From assembly GCA_020249145.1 (NCBI GenBank), contig JADCGF010000017.1:186001-250000 (forward strand): DNA of 64,000 nt. The letters are read 5' to 3'. A program made the translations under genes and the position numbers. Every line of letters begins with the position of its first letter. Positions within the stretch are counted from its first letter, which is position 1. Origin of the DNA: Roseomonas sp. GTDB taxonomy: Bacteria > Pseudomonadota > Alphaproteobacteria > Acetobacterales > Acetobacteraceae. Shown here one piece after another: positions 45,917 to 53,893 of the stretch. The notes beneath the pieces were generated by a model that did not search any database, was not told where the DNA came from, and saw only the letters and a program-made list of their open reading frames with translations.

Positions 45917-46282
45917 ATGCACCCCATGCTGAAAACCCTGCCGCTTGCCGCCCTGCTGCTGGCCGCGCCGCCTTTGGCGCGCGCCTGCGATATGGAAGCG
46001 ATCAATGCGGAAATGACCACCATCTGCCTCGGTGCCCTGAAGCCGACCCGTGCGGCGGCTGAAGCGGTGATGGCCGGGCTGCCAGAGGCCGAGAAAACCG
46101 CCCTGGCGGCAGCGCTGGCCCGCGCCGGGGATGCCTGCGAAACCGGAGACCCCGCCCAGGGCGCCCGCGAAGCGGCTGGAATCATGCGCCTGATCGGCCA
46201 TATCGAAGCCCGTCTGGGCATCGCGCCACCCCCCATCACGCTGCAAAGACTGGGCGGCATTGCCCCCGCGCCGCGCGGCTGA
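45917..46282 (+). CDS. Small secreted cysteine-containing protein of unknown function
   Basis: This 121-residue protein has a signal peptide ending near ARA, followed by Cys24. The mature part is short, helical and Ala-rich, with Cys37 (TTICLG) and Cys74 (GDACETG) plus many Met residues (MEAINAEMTT). Three cysteines and methionines in a copper operon suggest a metal or redox role, but no family is recognised. It begins 3 nt after the YcnI stop and precedes the PCuAC gene by 25 nt. Confidence 0.75.
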   Translation: MHPMLKTLPLAALLLAAPPLARACDMEAINAEMTTICLGALKPTRAAAEAVMAGLPEAEKTALAAALARAGDACETGDPAQGAREAAGIMRLIGHIEARLGIAPPPITLQRLGGIAPAPRG

Positions 46283-46307
46283 ACCATCTGAAAAGCAGGA
46301 GAAACCC

Positions 46308-46775
46308 ATGTCCATTCTGACCCGCCGCGCCCTTGGCGCCCTGATCCTTGCCCTGCCGGCCTCGGCTGCGCTCGCGCATCATGATGTCACCAAGGGTGAT
46401 ATTGTGATCGGCCATCCCTGGACCCGCGCCGCCGGCGCCAATGCCAATGGCGCGGGCTTCCTGACGCTGCGCAACAATGGCGCCGCGCCAGATCGCCTGG
46501 TCTCCGCCACCAGCCCAGCCGCCCGGGTGGTGGAACTCCATACCCATATCCGGGAAGGCGATGTCATGCGCATGCGCCCCGTCGCGGATATCCCGATCCC
46601 GCCCGGCCAGACCGTCCATCTCCGCCCCGGCGGGCTGCATGTCATGCTTATTGGGCTGACCGAACCGCTCCGTCAGGGGGCCACGGTGCCGCTGACGCTG
46701 CGCTTTGAACGCGCCGGGGAAGTGCAGGTGATGCTTGGCGTCGAATCTGCCGGCGCCCGTGGCCATACCCATTGA
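46308..46775 (+). CDS. PCuAC copper chaperone
   Basis: This 155-residue periplasmic protein has the PCuAC (DUF461) copper motif: His-x-His in ELHTHIREGDVMRM, followed by HLRPGGLHVMLIGL. PCuAC proteins deliver Cu(I) to the CuA or CuB sites of cytochrome oxidase. The signal peptide ends near ALA, giving an N-terminal His-His. The C-terminal GARGHTH is His-rich and may add a site. I chose the ATG at 46308 behind AGGAGAA. Confidence 0.94.
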   Translation: MSILTRRALGALILALPASAALAHHDVTKGDIVIGHPWTRAAGANANGAGFLTLRNNGAAPDRLVSATSPAARVVELHTHIREGDVMRMRPVADIPIPPGQTVHLRPGGLHVMLIGLTEPLRQGATVPLTLRFERAGEVQVMLGVESAGARGHTH

Positions 46776-46800
46776 CCTGAGCGCCGAAAGGTAACCCCCC

Positions 46801-47691
46801 ATGCTCCGCTATTTGGTTTCATCGGCTCTCGCGCTTGTTGCCGCCCCGGCCCTTGCGCAACAGGAAATCGCCATCCGCTTCGCTGCCCAGGTGAATGGCG
46901 CCGCCTTTGCTTGTGGGCAGAGCTACCCGGCCCTCGGCAGCACCAATGCCAGCGCGACGCCGACCGATTTCCGCTTCTATGTGCATGACGTGCATCTGCT
47001 GCGCGCCGATGGCACGGCAGTTCCCGTCGCGCTGGCAGAAACCGCTTGGCAACGCGACGGCGTCGCGCTGCTCGACTTCGAGAACGGCCAAGGCCCCTGC
47101 GCGCAGGGTGGCAATGCGCCGATGAACGAGGCGCTGCGCGGCACCGTTCCGCAGGGCGCCTATACCGGCATCCGCTTCACCCTGGGGGTGCCCGAGCGTC
47201 ACAATCATCAGGATGCGACGGTGGCGCCCAGCCCCTTCAACCTGACCGCCATGTTCTGGAATTGGCAGAATGGCTACAAGTTCGTGAAGGTGGATTTGCG
47301 GGTCGGCAGCGCCACGCCAAGCGCTGCAACCGCGCCCGCCCATGGGGGTGCCGCAGGTGAAGGCGGTTTTTCACTGCATCTGGGCAGTACGCAATGCGTC
47401 GCTGCCGCGCCTACCCAGCCGGGGCGTGATTGTCGCAACCCCAACCGCCCGGTTGTTACGCTGAGCGGTTTTGATCCTTTGAGCGCGCCAGTCATCGCCG
47501 ATATTGGCCCGGTGCTGGCGGGTGTGGACATAACGCGCAACACGCAGGGCACGCCGCCGGGCTGCATGTCCTTCCCCAATGATCCGGAATGCCGCACGGT
47601 GCTCCCCGCGCTCGGCCTCCCTTATATGGATGTTCCGGGGGGCGAGCAGCGCTTCTTCCGCGTGCAGCCTCTGCGCCAAGCCGGCCGATGA
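46801..47691 (+). CDS. MbnP-like protein (metallo-mystery pair four-Cys family)
   Basis: This 296-residue periplasmic protein matches the MbnP family, in which a Trp is oxidised to kynurenine by partner MbnH to make a tight Cu(I) site. The family pattern is visible: AACG-type Cys38 (FACGQSY), DFRFYVHDV, the Trp-rich MFWNWQNGYKFVKVD, and later cysteines in GSTQC, GRDC, PGC and PEC. The signal peptide ends near ALAQ. Its stop overlaps the MbnH start by 4 nt. No methanobactin gene is seen. Confidence 0.92.
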   Translation: MLRYLVSSALALVAAPALAQQEIAIRFAAQVNGAAFACGQSYPALGSTNASATPTDFRFYVHDVHLLRADGTAVPVALAETAWQRDGVALLDFENGQGPCAQGGNAPMNEALRGTVPQGAYTGIRFTLGVPERHNHQDATVAPSPFNLTAMFWNWQNGYKFVKVDLRVGSATPSAATAPAHGGAAGEGGFSLHLGSTQCVAAAPTQPGRDCRNPNRPVVTLSGFDPLSAPVIADIGPVLAGVDITRNTQGTPPGCMSFPNDPECRTVLPALGLPYMDVPGGEQRFFRVQPLRQAGR

Positions 47692-48767
47692 TCCGCCTCG
47701 CTGCGCTCCTTGTCGCGGCGTTGTTCCTGTGTGGTTCCTGGCCTGGCACCGCCACCCCCCGCCTGTGGGAGTGGCGGCTGCCAGCCTGGGTGCCACCGCC
47801 TGCACTTGAACGTCCACTCTCAACCGCGGAGGTCGAGCTTGGACGCTGGTTATTCCATGACACACGGCTTTCGCGCGATGGCAGCATGTCCTGCGCGACC
47901 TGCCATGAACAGGCGCGCGCCTTCACCGTGAACCGGGCGACCGTGCCTGGGGTGGATGGATCGCCCGGCATCAAGAATCCCATGAGCCTGGTCAACCTTG
48001 CCTGGGCGCCGGTGCTCACCTGGGCCAATCCGGCGCAGACAAGCCTGGAAAGCCAGGCGCTGATCCCGCTGTTCAGCGACCATCCGGTCGAGATGGGCAT
48101 GTCCGGGCGGGAGGCGGAGATCTTCGCGCGCCTGGCCGCTGACCCGCGCTATCCCCCAATGTTCATGGCCGCCTTCCCCGAGCGTGATGGCGCCATCTCG
48201 CTGGAGACATTGACGCGCGCGCTGGCCGCCTTTCAGCGTGCCATTGCTGGCTTTGACAGCCCCTATGATCGTTATCGCTGGGGTGGCCAGCGCAACGCCA
48301 TTTCAGCCTCGGCACGGCGCGGAGAGCGGCTTTTCTTTGGCGAAAGGCTGGAATGCTACCATTGTCATGGCGGTTTCCTGTTCTCCGACAATGTCATGCA
48401 TCGCAATCTGATCGCGCCGGAGATGGGCTTTCACGATACAGGCGTCGCGCGCCAAGGTGGCATAGGTGAGCATACCGGCAATGCCGCGCAGCTTGGCAGC
48501 TTCCGCACACCGTCTTTGCGCAATATCGCCCTCACCGCGCCCTATATGCATGATGGCAGCATGGCGACCTTGGATGAGGTTCTGAGCCATTATGAGCGTG
48601 GCGGGCGCCAGCGTGGCCCATACACCTCCCCATTGCTGGCGGGCTTTCGGCTGACGCCACAGGAAAGACGCGACCTGATTGCCTTCTTGGAAAGCCTGAC
48701 CGACCGGACCATCTCCTCCGACGCGCGTTTCAGCAATCCGTTCATGAACAAGGAGGCACGCCCATGA
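47688..48767 (+). CDS. MbnH-like di-heme enzyme (MauG/cytochrome c peroxidase family)
   Basis: This 359-residue periplasmic protein has two heme c motifs: CATCH at residues 69-73 and CYHCH at 223-227. It belongs to the di-heme peroxidase superfamily that includes MauG and MbnH; MbnH forms a bis-Fe(IV) state that oxidises MbnP's Trp. The APYMHDGSM segment holds a distal ligand region. It has a signal anchor (MIRLAALLVAALFL). The 4-nt ATGA overlaps on both sides tie it to MbnP and to the next gene. Confidence 0.92.
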   Translation: MIRLAALLVAALFLCGSWPGTATPRLWEWRLPAWVPPPALERPLSTAEVELGRWLFHDTRLSRDGSMSCATCHEQARAFTVNRATVPGVDGSPGIKNPMSLVNLAWAPVLTWANPAQTSLESQALIPLFSDHPVEMGMSGREAEIFARLAADPRYPPMFMAAFPERDGAISLETLTRALAAFQRAIAGFDSPYDRYRWGGQRNAISASARRGERLFFGERLECYHCHGGFLFSDNVMHRNLIAPEMGFHDTGVARQGGIGEHTGNAAQLGSFRTPSLRNIALTAPYMHDGSMATLDEVLSHYERGGRQRGPYTSPLLAGFRLTPQERRDLIAFLESLTDRTISSDARFSNPFMNKEARP

Positions 48768-49468
48768 GGCGTTGGATACCTTTCGCTATCGCAAGCTTCA
48801 TGCTGACCCCCTTTGCGCTTTGGCTCGGGCTTGGGCTTTTCGGCCCGGGTGGCGCGGCGGTGCGGATAGACACAAGGCTGGGTGCCGTGCTGCTGGGCGC
48901 TTCTCTGCCGCTCGCGGGGCTGTTCTGGATCCAGAATCTGCGACAGCTTGGGGATTCCATTGGGGTGTCTTCCCGCCTGCGTATTGCCGCGCGCCTCGCC
49001 GCCCTATTGCCCTTGGCCATTTTGGGGACTGGCCTCGTTGGGGCCGCTTGGCTGCTGACGAGCGAGGCCGGCCATCTCGAAGCCTTTCTCGCCCTGCTTG
49101 GCACATTGTCCATGGCGGGTTTCGGGTGGCAGATAGCCCGCAGCCCGGTTGAGCCCGGCACGGTCATCATTGCCGCGCCCACCGCACCCGATGATGGTGA
49201 GGCCGGATTTGCCGCGCTTTTCCTGCTTGGCAATATCGCCTTGACCCTGGCTTTGCTGGCCCTTTACTGGACGCCTTGGGTCTTGTTCTGGGCAGTTCTT
49301 GCGCTGGTGCCGGTAGTCTTCGTGGTGATGGTGAGGCTTGCCTGGTGGGCAGCGCAAAGCGATGTTCACGAAATGCCCTCTTTCCCGCCTCCCCCCGCCT
49401 CGGCGAATGACCAGGAGGTAGGGGCCGAAGATCAGCGCCGGCGGAAGGGCAACCTGATGGTTGCCTAA
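48764..49468 (+). CDS. Multi-pass membrane protein of unknown function in the copper operon
   Basis: This 234-residue protein has about five or six membrane helices (about 4-26, 38-55, 75-97, 104-124, then two between 148 and 190) and a charged C-terminal tail (ANDQEVGAEDQRRRKG). It overlaps the MbnH stop by 4 nt, so it is translated with the pair. I recognise no transporter or copper-site motif such as CxxC or MxxxM. It may be a permease-like partner, or a membrane subunit passing copper or electrons inward (inference from position). Confidence 0.75.
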   Translation: MRRWIPFAIASFMLTPFALWLGLGLFGPGGAAVRIDTRLGAVLLGASLPLAGLFWIQNLRQLGDSIGVSSRLRIAARLAALLPLAILGTGLVGAAWLLTSEAGHLEAFLALLGTLSMAGFGWQIARSPVEPGTVIIAAPTAPDDGEAGFAALFLLGNIALTLALLALYWTPWVLFWAVLALVPVVFVVMVRLAWWAAQSDVHEMPSFPPPPASANDQEVGAEDQRRRKGNLMVA

Positions 49469-49543
49469 GACGGCGCCGTCGCCGTGGCGTGCGGAACTCC
49501 CACGGGGGCAGCCAGCCGCGCTATCGGCAATAAGTGGTCATGA

Positions 49544-49603
49544 TTGGCGGCAAGCCGCCAAAGTTCCTCGCATCGCTTGCCTTTGGCCCCCTTTCGGGCC
49601 AAA
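49544..49603 (+). promoter_or_regulatory. Two hairpins in the acpXL leader
   Basis: TTGGCGGC-AA-GCCGCCAA (49544-49561) and TTTGGCCC-n6-GGGCCAAA (49582-49603) are two perfect 8-bp stems in the 180-nt spacer between the copper operon and acpXL. Neither has a T-run. They may end the copper transcript or form a leader for the fatty-acid cluster. Confidence 0.45.
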
Positions 49604-49648
49604 GAGCCCCCCGATCCTTCACTCCTGATTCTGCATGGAGGGCCTCAC

Positions 49649-49930
49649 ATGGCCTCGTCCTTCGACCGTATCGCCGATATCATCGCTGAAAACAGCGAAG
49701 TCCCGCGGGATAAGATCCTGCCGGATAGCCATGTGATCACTGATCTGGGCATTGATAGCCTGGACTTCCTGGATATTGTCTTCGCCATAGACAAGGCTTT
49801 TGGAATCAAGGTGCCGGTGGAAGCCTGGACGCAGGAAGTGAATGCGGGCAGCGCGCCGGCGGAAAAATACTTCGTCATGAAGAACCTGGCCGAGCGTGTG
49901 GATGAACTTGTCGCGGCCAAGGCCGGCTGA
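49649..49930 (+). CDS. acpXL: AcpXL-type acyl carrier protein
   Basis: This 93-residue carrier has the phosphopantetheine serine in [10 protein letters not shown] (Ser37). The extended C-terminus, [21 protein letters not shown], is typical of AcpXL, the special carrier that builds the very long 27-hydroxyoctacosanoate of Rhizobium lipid A. The gene order acpXL-fabZ-fabF2-fabF1-adh-lpxXL here is the same as the known Rhizobium cluster. I chose the ATG at 49649 behind GGAGGG. Confidence 0.95.
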   Translation: MASSFDRIADIIAENSEVPRDKILPDSHVITDLGIDSLDFLDIVFAIDKAFGIKVPVEAWTQEVNAGSAPAEKYFVMKNLAERVDELVAAKAG

Positions 49931-49977
49931 GCAAAACCCCAAGCCGCGCGCCACCGAAACCACGGATCCCTGACGCG

Positions 49978-50424
49978 ATGCGCCTGGAATATTTCCAGAT
50001 GATAGATCGGGTGGCAGCGCGCGAAGGCGATACCATCATTGTGGAAAGCCGCATCCCGGATGCTTCCCCGGTATTTGAAGGGCATTTCCCCGGCCATCCG
50101 CTAATGCCTGGCGTTCTGTTGGTGGAAACCATGGCGCAGACTTCCGGCTGGTTATTGCTTGATCTGATGGGCTTTGCGCGCATGCCCTTTCTGATGGCGG
50201 TGAAGGAAGCGAAGTTCCGCAGCTTCATCGGCCCCGGCACGGCGGTGCGCGTCTACGCCAAGCGCCTGCATGATGGATCAGGCTTCGCGGTGACCGAGGC
50301 GCGGATTGAAGCCGATGGCAAGCGCATCACCGATGCGGAATTGACCTTCCGCATCATGGATTACCCCGCGCCGGAATTGGCGGACGCCATGCGCGGGCGG
50401 GGCCGGGAATTGGGGCTGCTATGA
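49978..50424 (+). CDS. fabZXL: FabZ-type 3-hydroxyacyl-ACP dehydratase of the AcpXL cluster
   Basis: This 148-residue hot-dog-fold dehydratase has HFPGHPLMPGV with the catalytic His, and the catalytic Glu in LLVETMAQTSG. It removes water during chain extension on AcpXL. The spacing from acpXL is 47 nt and it overlaps the next ketosynthase gene by 4 nt (ATGA). The length is normal. Confidence 0.92.
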   Translation: MRLEYFQMIDRVAAREGDTIIVESRIPDASPVFEGHFPGHPLMPGVLLVETMAQTSGWLLLDLMGFARMPFLMAVKEAKFRSFIGPGTAVRVYAKRLHDGSGFAVTEARIEADGKRITDAELTFRIMDYPAPELADAMRGRGRELGLL

Positions 50425-51596
50425 CAAGGCGCGATGTCGTCATTACCGGGATTGGGCTGGTATCTTCGCTCGGTGAAGGGCCTGAGGCGCATTGGGCCGC
50501 GCTGCATCATGGCGCGAAGCCCGTGTTGGATGCGACAAGCTTTGCGCCATTCGCGGTGCATCCTTTGCCCGCACTCAGCCTTGATGCGCAAATCCCGAAA
50601 AAGGGTGACCAGCGCCAGATGGAACCCTGGCAGCGGCTTGGCACCTATGCTGCCGGGCTTGCGATTGACCATGCCGGGGCGCGCGGCCTCGTTGCCGATA
50701 TGCATTTGGTTGTCGCCGCCGGCGGGGGCGAGCGTGACGTCGCGGTGGATGAGGCTGTGACGGCGGCACTCACCAGCGCAACACCGGAAGCATCCGGCGC
50801 GCTGCTGAATGAGAAGTTGGCCACTGAATTGCGGCCCACGCTGTTTTTGGCGCAGCTTTCCAATCTGCTCGCCGGCAATATCTCGATAGTGCATGGCGTG
50901 ACGGGGTCTTCGCGCACGCTGATGGGCGAAGAAGAAGCCGCTGCCGATGCGATTCGGATTGCCGCGGCACGGCTGGCCGAAGGGCGTGGAGAGATTGCTT
51001 TGGTGGGCGGCGCTTTTGCGTCTCAGCGTTGGGATATGGTGTTGCTGTATGCGCCGGGGGGCGTGCTGTGGCAGGGCGATTACGCGCCGATTTCCGCGCG
51101 TGGCGATGCAGGTGGCTTGATCCCTGGCGGCATGGCGGCGTTTTTGGTGTTGGAAACGGCAGAACATGCGCGCGCGCGTGGTGCCAAGGCTTTGGCGCGG
51201 ATTGGTGGCATTGCGAGCAATGCGGCGCATCAGCGCGCCGGCGGCGGTTCTGCGGCTTCGGCGGCGGCGCTGTGGCAGGGTATGGCGTGCGATACCGCCG
51301 GGCTTGGCGTCATTTCCGGCATGACCGGCGTGGCGGAAGCGCGGGTTGAAGAAGAAGCCTTCCTGGCCGGGCTTGGCAGCGTGCCGGTGCGGCGCAGCGG
51401 TTCCGTGCTGGGCCATGGCGTGGAAGCAAGCTTCCCTGCCAATGTTGCGCTGGCGGCACTCGCGCTTTCGCGCGGTGGTTTCTATCCGGCGATGGACCCC
51501 GCCGATGCCGGCGATGGCGCGGTGGAGCGCATTCTAGTGACCGGCTTCGGCCAATGGCGCGGGGAAGCGCTTGCGCTGCTGGAGAAAGCGCCATGA
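50421..51596 (+). CDS. fabF2XL: Beta-ketoacyl synthase-like protein without the catalytic cysteine
   Basis: This 391-residue thiolase-fold protein is the first of two ketosynthase genes in the cluster. Where active enzymes have ACATGS, it has HGVTGS (about residues 158-163), so the nucleophilic Cys is Gly159. The HGTST catalytic His region is also replaced (GVISGMTG). The second His region keeps LGHGVEA. This pattern parallels chain-length factors of type II polyketide synthases, so it probably pairs with the intact enzyme encoded next and sets chain length (inference). It overlaps its neighbours by 4 nt on each side. Confidence 0.88.
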   Translation: MTRRDVVITGIGLVSSLGEGPEAHWAALHHGAKPVLDATSFAPFAVHPLPALSLDAQIPKKGDQRQMEPWQRLGTYAAGLAIDHAGARGLVADMHLVVAAGGGERDVAVDEAVTAALTSATPEASGALLNEKLATELRPTLFLAQLSNLLAGNISIVHGVTGSSRTLMGEEEAAADAIRIAAARLAEGRGEIALVGGAFASQRWDMVLLYAPGGVLWQGDYAPISARGDAGGLIPGGMAAFLVLETAEHARARGAKALARIGGIASNAAHQRAGGGSAASAAALWQGMACDTAGLGVISGMTGVAEARVEEEAFLAGLGSVPVRRSGSVLGHGVEASFPANVALAALALSRGGFYPAMDPADAGDGAVERILVTGFGQWRGEALALLEKAP

Positions 51597-52852
51597 AGGA
51601 TCATCTGGGCCGCCCCTTGGTGGCGGTGACGGGGATTGGGCTGGTGAGCCCACTCGGCTGGGGGTTAGAGAAAAATTGGGCGGCGCTTTTGGCCGGCACT
51701 TCCGGCATTACGCGCATCCGCCGATTCGCGACCGATCATCTGAAAACGACTATGGCCGGCACAGTGGATTTGCCGGAAGAAGTGGCGGGCGCGGAACCCG
51801 TGCCGGCGCCGGTGCGTGTGGAACGCATGGCGGAAGCGGCGATTGCCGAAGCCTTGGCGCAGGCGGGTTTGTCGGTTGGGGATTTCCCCGGGCCGCTGAT
51901 GCTCGGCATGCCGCCGGTGGAAATGGAATGGCCGCAGCGCGTGGCCCTCGCCCGGCGCGCGGGCGGGCATGATCACGCGGCGCTGTCCAAAACCAGTGTC
52001 GGCCAGCGCGATTTGTATGAGACGTTTTTATATGGCGGCGTCGGCGAAAGGCTGGCGCTGCGCTTTGGCACCAAGGGCGCGCCGATAGCGATCACCACCG
52101 CCTGCGCCACCGGCGCTTCCGCCATTCAATTGGGCGTGGAAGCGATTCAACGGGGCGAGGCGAAATCCGTGATTGCGCTTGGCACAGATGGTTCGGTGCA
52201 GCCGGAAGCCGTCATTCGCTTTTCACTGCTGTCTGCGCTTTCTTCCCGCAATGAAGACCCCACCAAGGCATCGCGCCCCTTCGAGAAATCCCGCGATGGC
52301 TTTGTGATGAGCGAAGGCGCCGCGGCGCTGATTCTGGAAGATTTGGAACATGCGCGCGCGCGTGGCGCCACGATTATTGGCCTTGTCAGTGGCTGCGGTG
52401 AAAGGGCGGATAATTTCCACCGCACGCGGTCCAATCCTGATGGGTCTTCCATCATTGGCGCCATGAAGAATGCGCTGGCCGATGCCGGCTTGCAGCCAGC
52501 CGATATTGGCTATGTGAATGCCCATGGCACCAGCACGCCGGAGAATGACAAAATGGAAGCGCTTGGCCTGCGCGCGGTTTTTGGTGAGGCGCCGCCGCCG
52601 ATTTCCTCCAATAAATCCATGATCGGCCATACGCTTTCTGCCGCCGGGGCGATTGAGGCGGCCTTCAGCCTGCTGACGCTGCGCGACCAAATCCTGCCGC
52701 CCACGATCAATCATGTGGAACCGGACCCAACGCTTGGGCTGGATGTGGTGCCGAATGAAGCGCGGCGGGTTTCAGGCTTACGCCATGTGCTGTCCAATTC
52801 CTTTGGCTTTGGCGGGCAGAATGTCTGCCTTGTGCTGAGTGCCGCGCCATGA
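51593..52852 (+). CDS. fabF1XL: Beta-ketoacyl-ACP synthase, catalytic
   Basis: This 419-residue KAS has the complete triad: Cys171 in TTACATGAS, His in NAHGTSTPEND, and His in MIGHTLSAAG. It should condense malonyl-ACP with the growing chain on AcpXL. I chose the ATG at 51593, overlapping the fabF2XL stop by 4 nt; an in-frame upstream start would intrude on that gene. It is probably the active half of a FabF1-FabF2 heterodimer. Confidence 0.95.
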   Translation: MKDHLGRPLVAVTGIGLVSPLGWGLEKNWAALLAGTSGITRIRRFATDHLKTTMAGTVDLPEEVAGAEPVPAPVRVERMAEAAIAEALAQAGLSVGDFPGPLMLGMPPVEMEWPQRVALARRAGGHDHAALSKTSVGQRDLYETFLYGGVGERLALRFGTKGAPIAITTACATGASAIQLGVEAIQRGEAKSVIALGTDGSVQPEAVIRFSLLSALSSRNEDPTKASRPFEKSRDGFVMSEGAAALILEDLEHARARGATIIGLVSGCGERADNFHRTRSNPDGSSIIGAMKNALADAGLQPADIGYVNAHGTSTPENDKMEALGLRAVFGEAPPPISSNKSMIGHTLSAAGAIEAAFSLLTLRDQILPPTINHVEPDPTLGLDVVPNEARRVSGLRHVLSNSFGFGGQNVCLVLSAAP

Positions 52853-53874
52853 TGCGGGCACTTCGTCTGCATGGGGATCGTGATCTGCGGCTGGAATCCG
52901 TGGCGCCACCGCCGCCACCTGCCGCGCATGAGGTGCAGCTTCGCATTCGCGCCGTGGCGCTGAACCATATTGATGTTTGGGGCTTTCGCGGCATGGCCTT
53001 CGCCAAGCGCAACCTGCCGCTGACGGTGGGGGCAGAAGCGGTCGGCGAAATCGTCGCCCTTGGTTCTGCCGTGACGGGCTGGAAAATCGGCGATCATGTC
53101 GCGCCCTATGGCGCGGCGACCTGCGGCGTCTGCAAGGCGTGTCGCGAAGGGCGCGACAATCTTTGCGAAGATGTCGGCGGCGTGAAGGGTTTCCATTTGG
53201 ATGGCTTCGCGCAGGAATTGATGAACCAGGATGCGCGGCTTTTGGTGCGCGTGCCCGATGCGCTTTCCTTCGAAGATGCCGCTTGCGGGCCGATCACCTT
53301 TTCCACCGTGGAACATATGCTGTTCGACAATGCCAAGCTGGAAGCGGGAGAAACCATCCTGATCCATGCCGCAGGTTCGGGCATTGGCACGGTGGCCGTC
53401 AGGATCGCGAAGGATCTGGGCTGCACCGTGATCGCGACCGCGGGCGATGATGAAAAATGCGCCAAGGCCAAGGCTTTGGGCGCGGATCATGTGGTGAATT
53501 ATTCGACGCAGAATTTCCCGACCGTGGCGCGGCGCGTGACCGGCAAGCGCGGCGTGGATGTTGTCTTTGAACATGTCGGCGCTTCAACCTGGAGTGGCAG
53601 CTTGCTGTCGCTCAAAATGGGTGGGCGCTTGGTGACTTGTGGTTCCACCTCCGGCGTTTCGGCTGAAACCAATCTGATGATGCTGTTCCAACGGCAGCTC
53701 CGCATCTTCGGATCCTTCGGCGCTTCCATGCGCAATATCGCCGATGGCTATGCGAAAATGGCGCGCGGGATTCTGCCGGTGCTGGATACGGTGGTGCCTT
53801 TGGAACGCTTTGCCGAGGGGCTGGAACGCCTGGAAAGTCGCCGCGTCTTCGGCAAGATTGTGGTGACGCTGTGA
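52849..53874 (+). CDS. Zinc-type alcohol dehydrogenase/reductase of the AcpXL cluster
   Basis: This 341-residue medium-chain dehydrogenase has GAEAVGEIVALG, the structural-zinc-like cysteines in CGVCKACREGRDNLC, and the nucleotide fold GSGIGTVAVRIA. In Rhizobium the equivalent adhXL gene sits in the same place between fabF1XL and lpxXL. It may provide a reduction step in hydroxy-acid formation; the exact substrate is not settled. It overlaps fabF1XL by 4 nt (ATGA). Confidence 0.9.
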   Translation: MMRALRLHGDRDLRLESVAPPPPPAAHEVQLRIRAVALNHIDVWGFRGMAFAKRNLPLTVGAEAVGEIVALGSAVTGWKIGDHVAPYGAATCGVCKACREGRDNLCEDVGGVKGFHLDGFAQELMNQDARLLVRVPDALSFEDAACGPITFSTVEHMLFDNAKLEAGETILIHAAGSGIGTVAVRIAKDLGCTVIATAGDDEKCAKAKALGADHVVNYSTQNFPTVARRVTGKRGVDVVFEHVGASTWSGSLLSLKMGGRLVTCGSTSGVSAETNLMMLFQRQLRIFGSFGASMRNIADGYAKMARGILPVLDTVVPLERFAEGLERLESRRVFGKIVVTL

Positions 53875-53893
53875 AGCGCGTCTCGCCGCGCGG

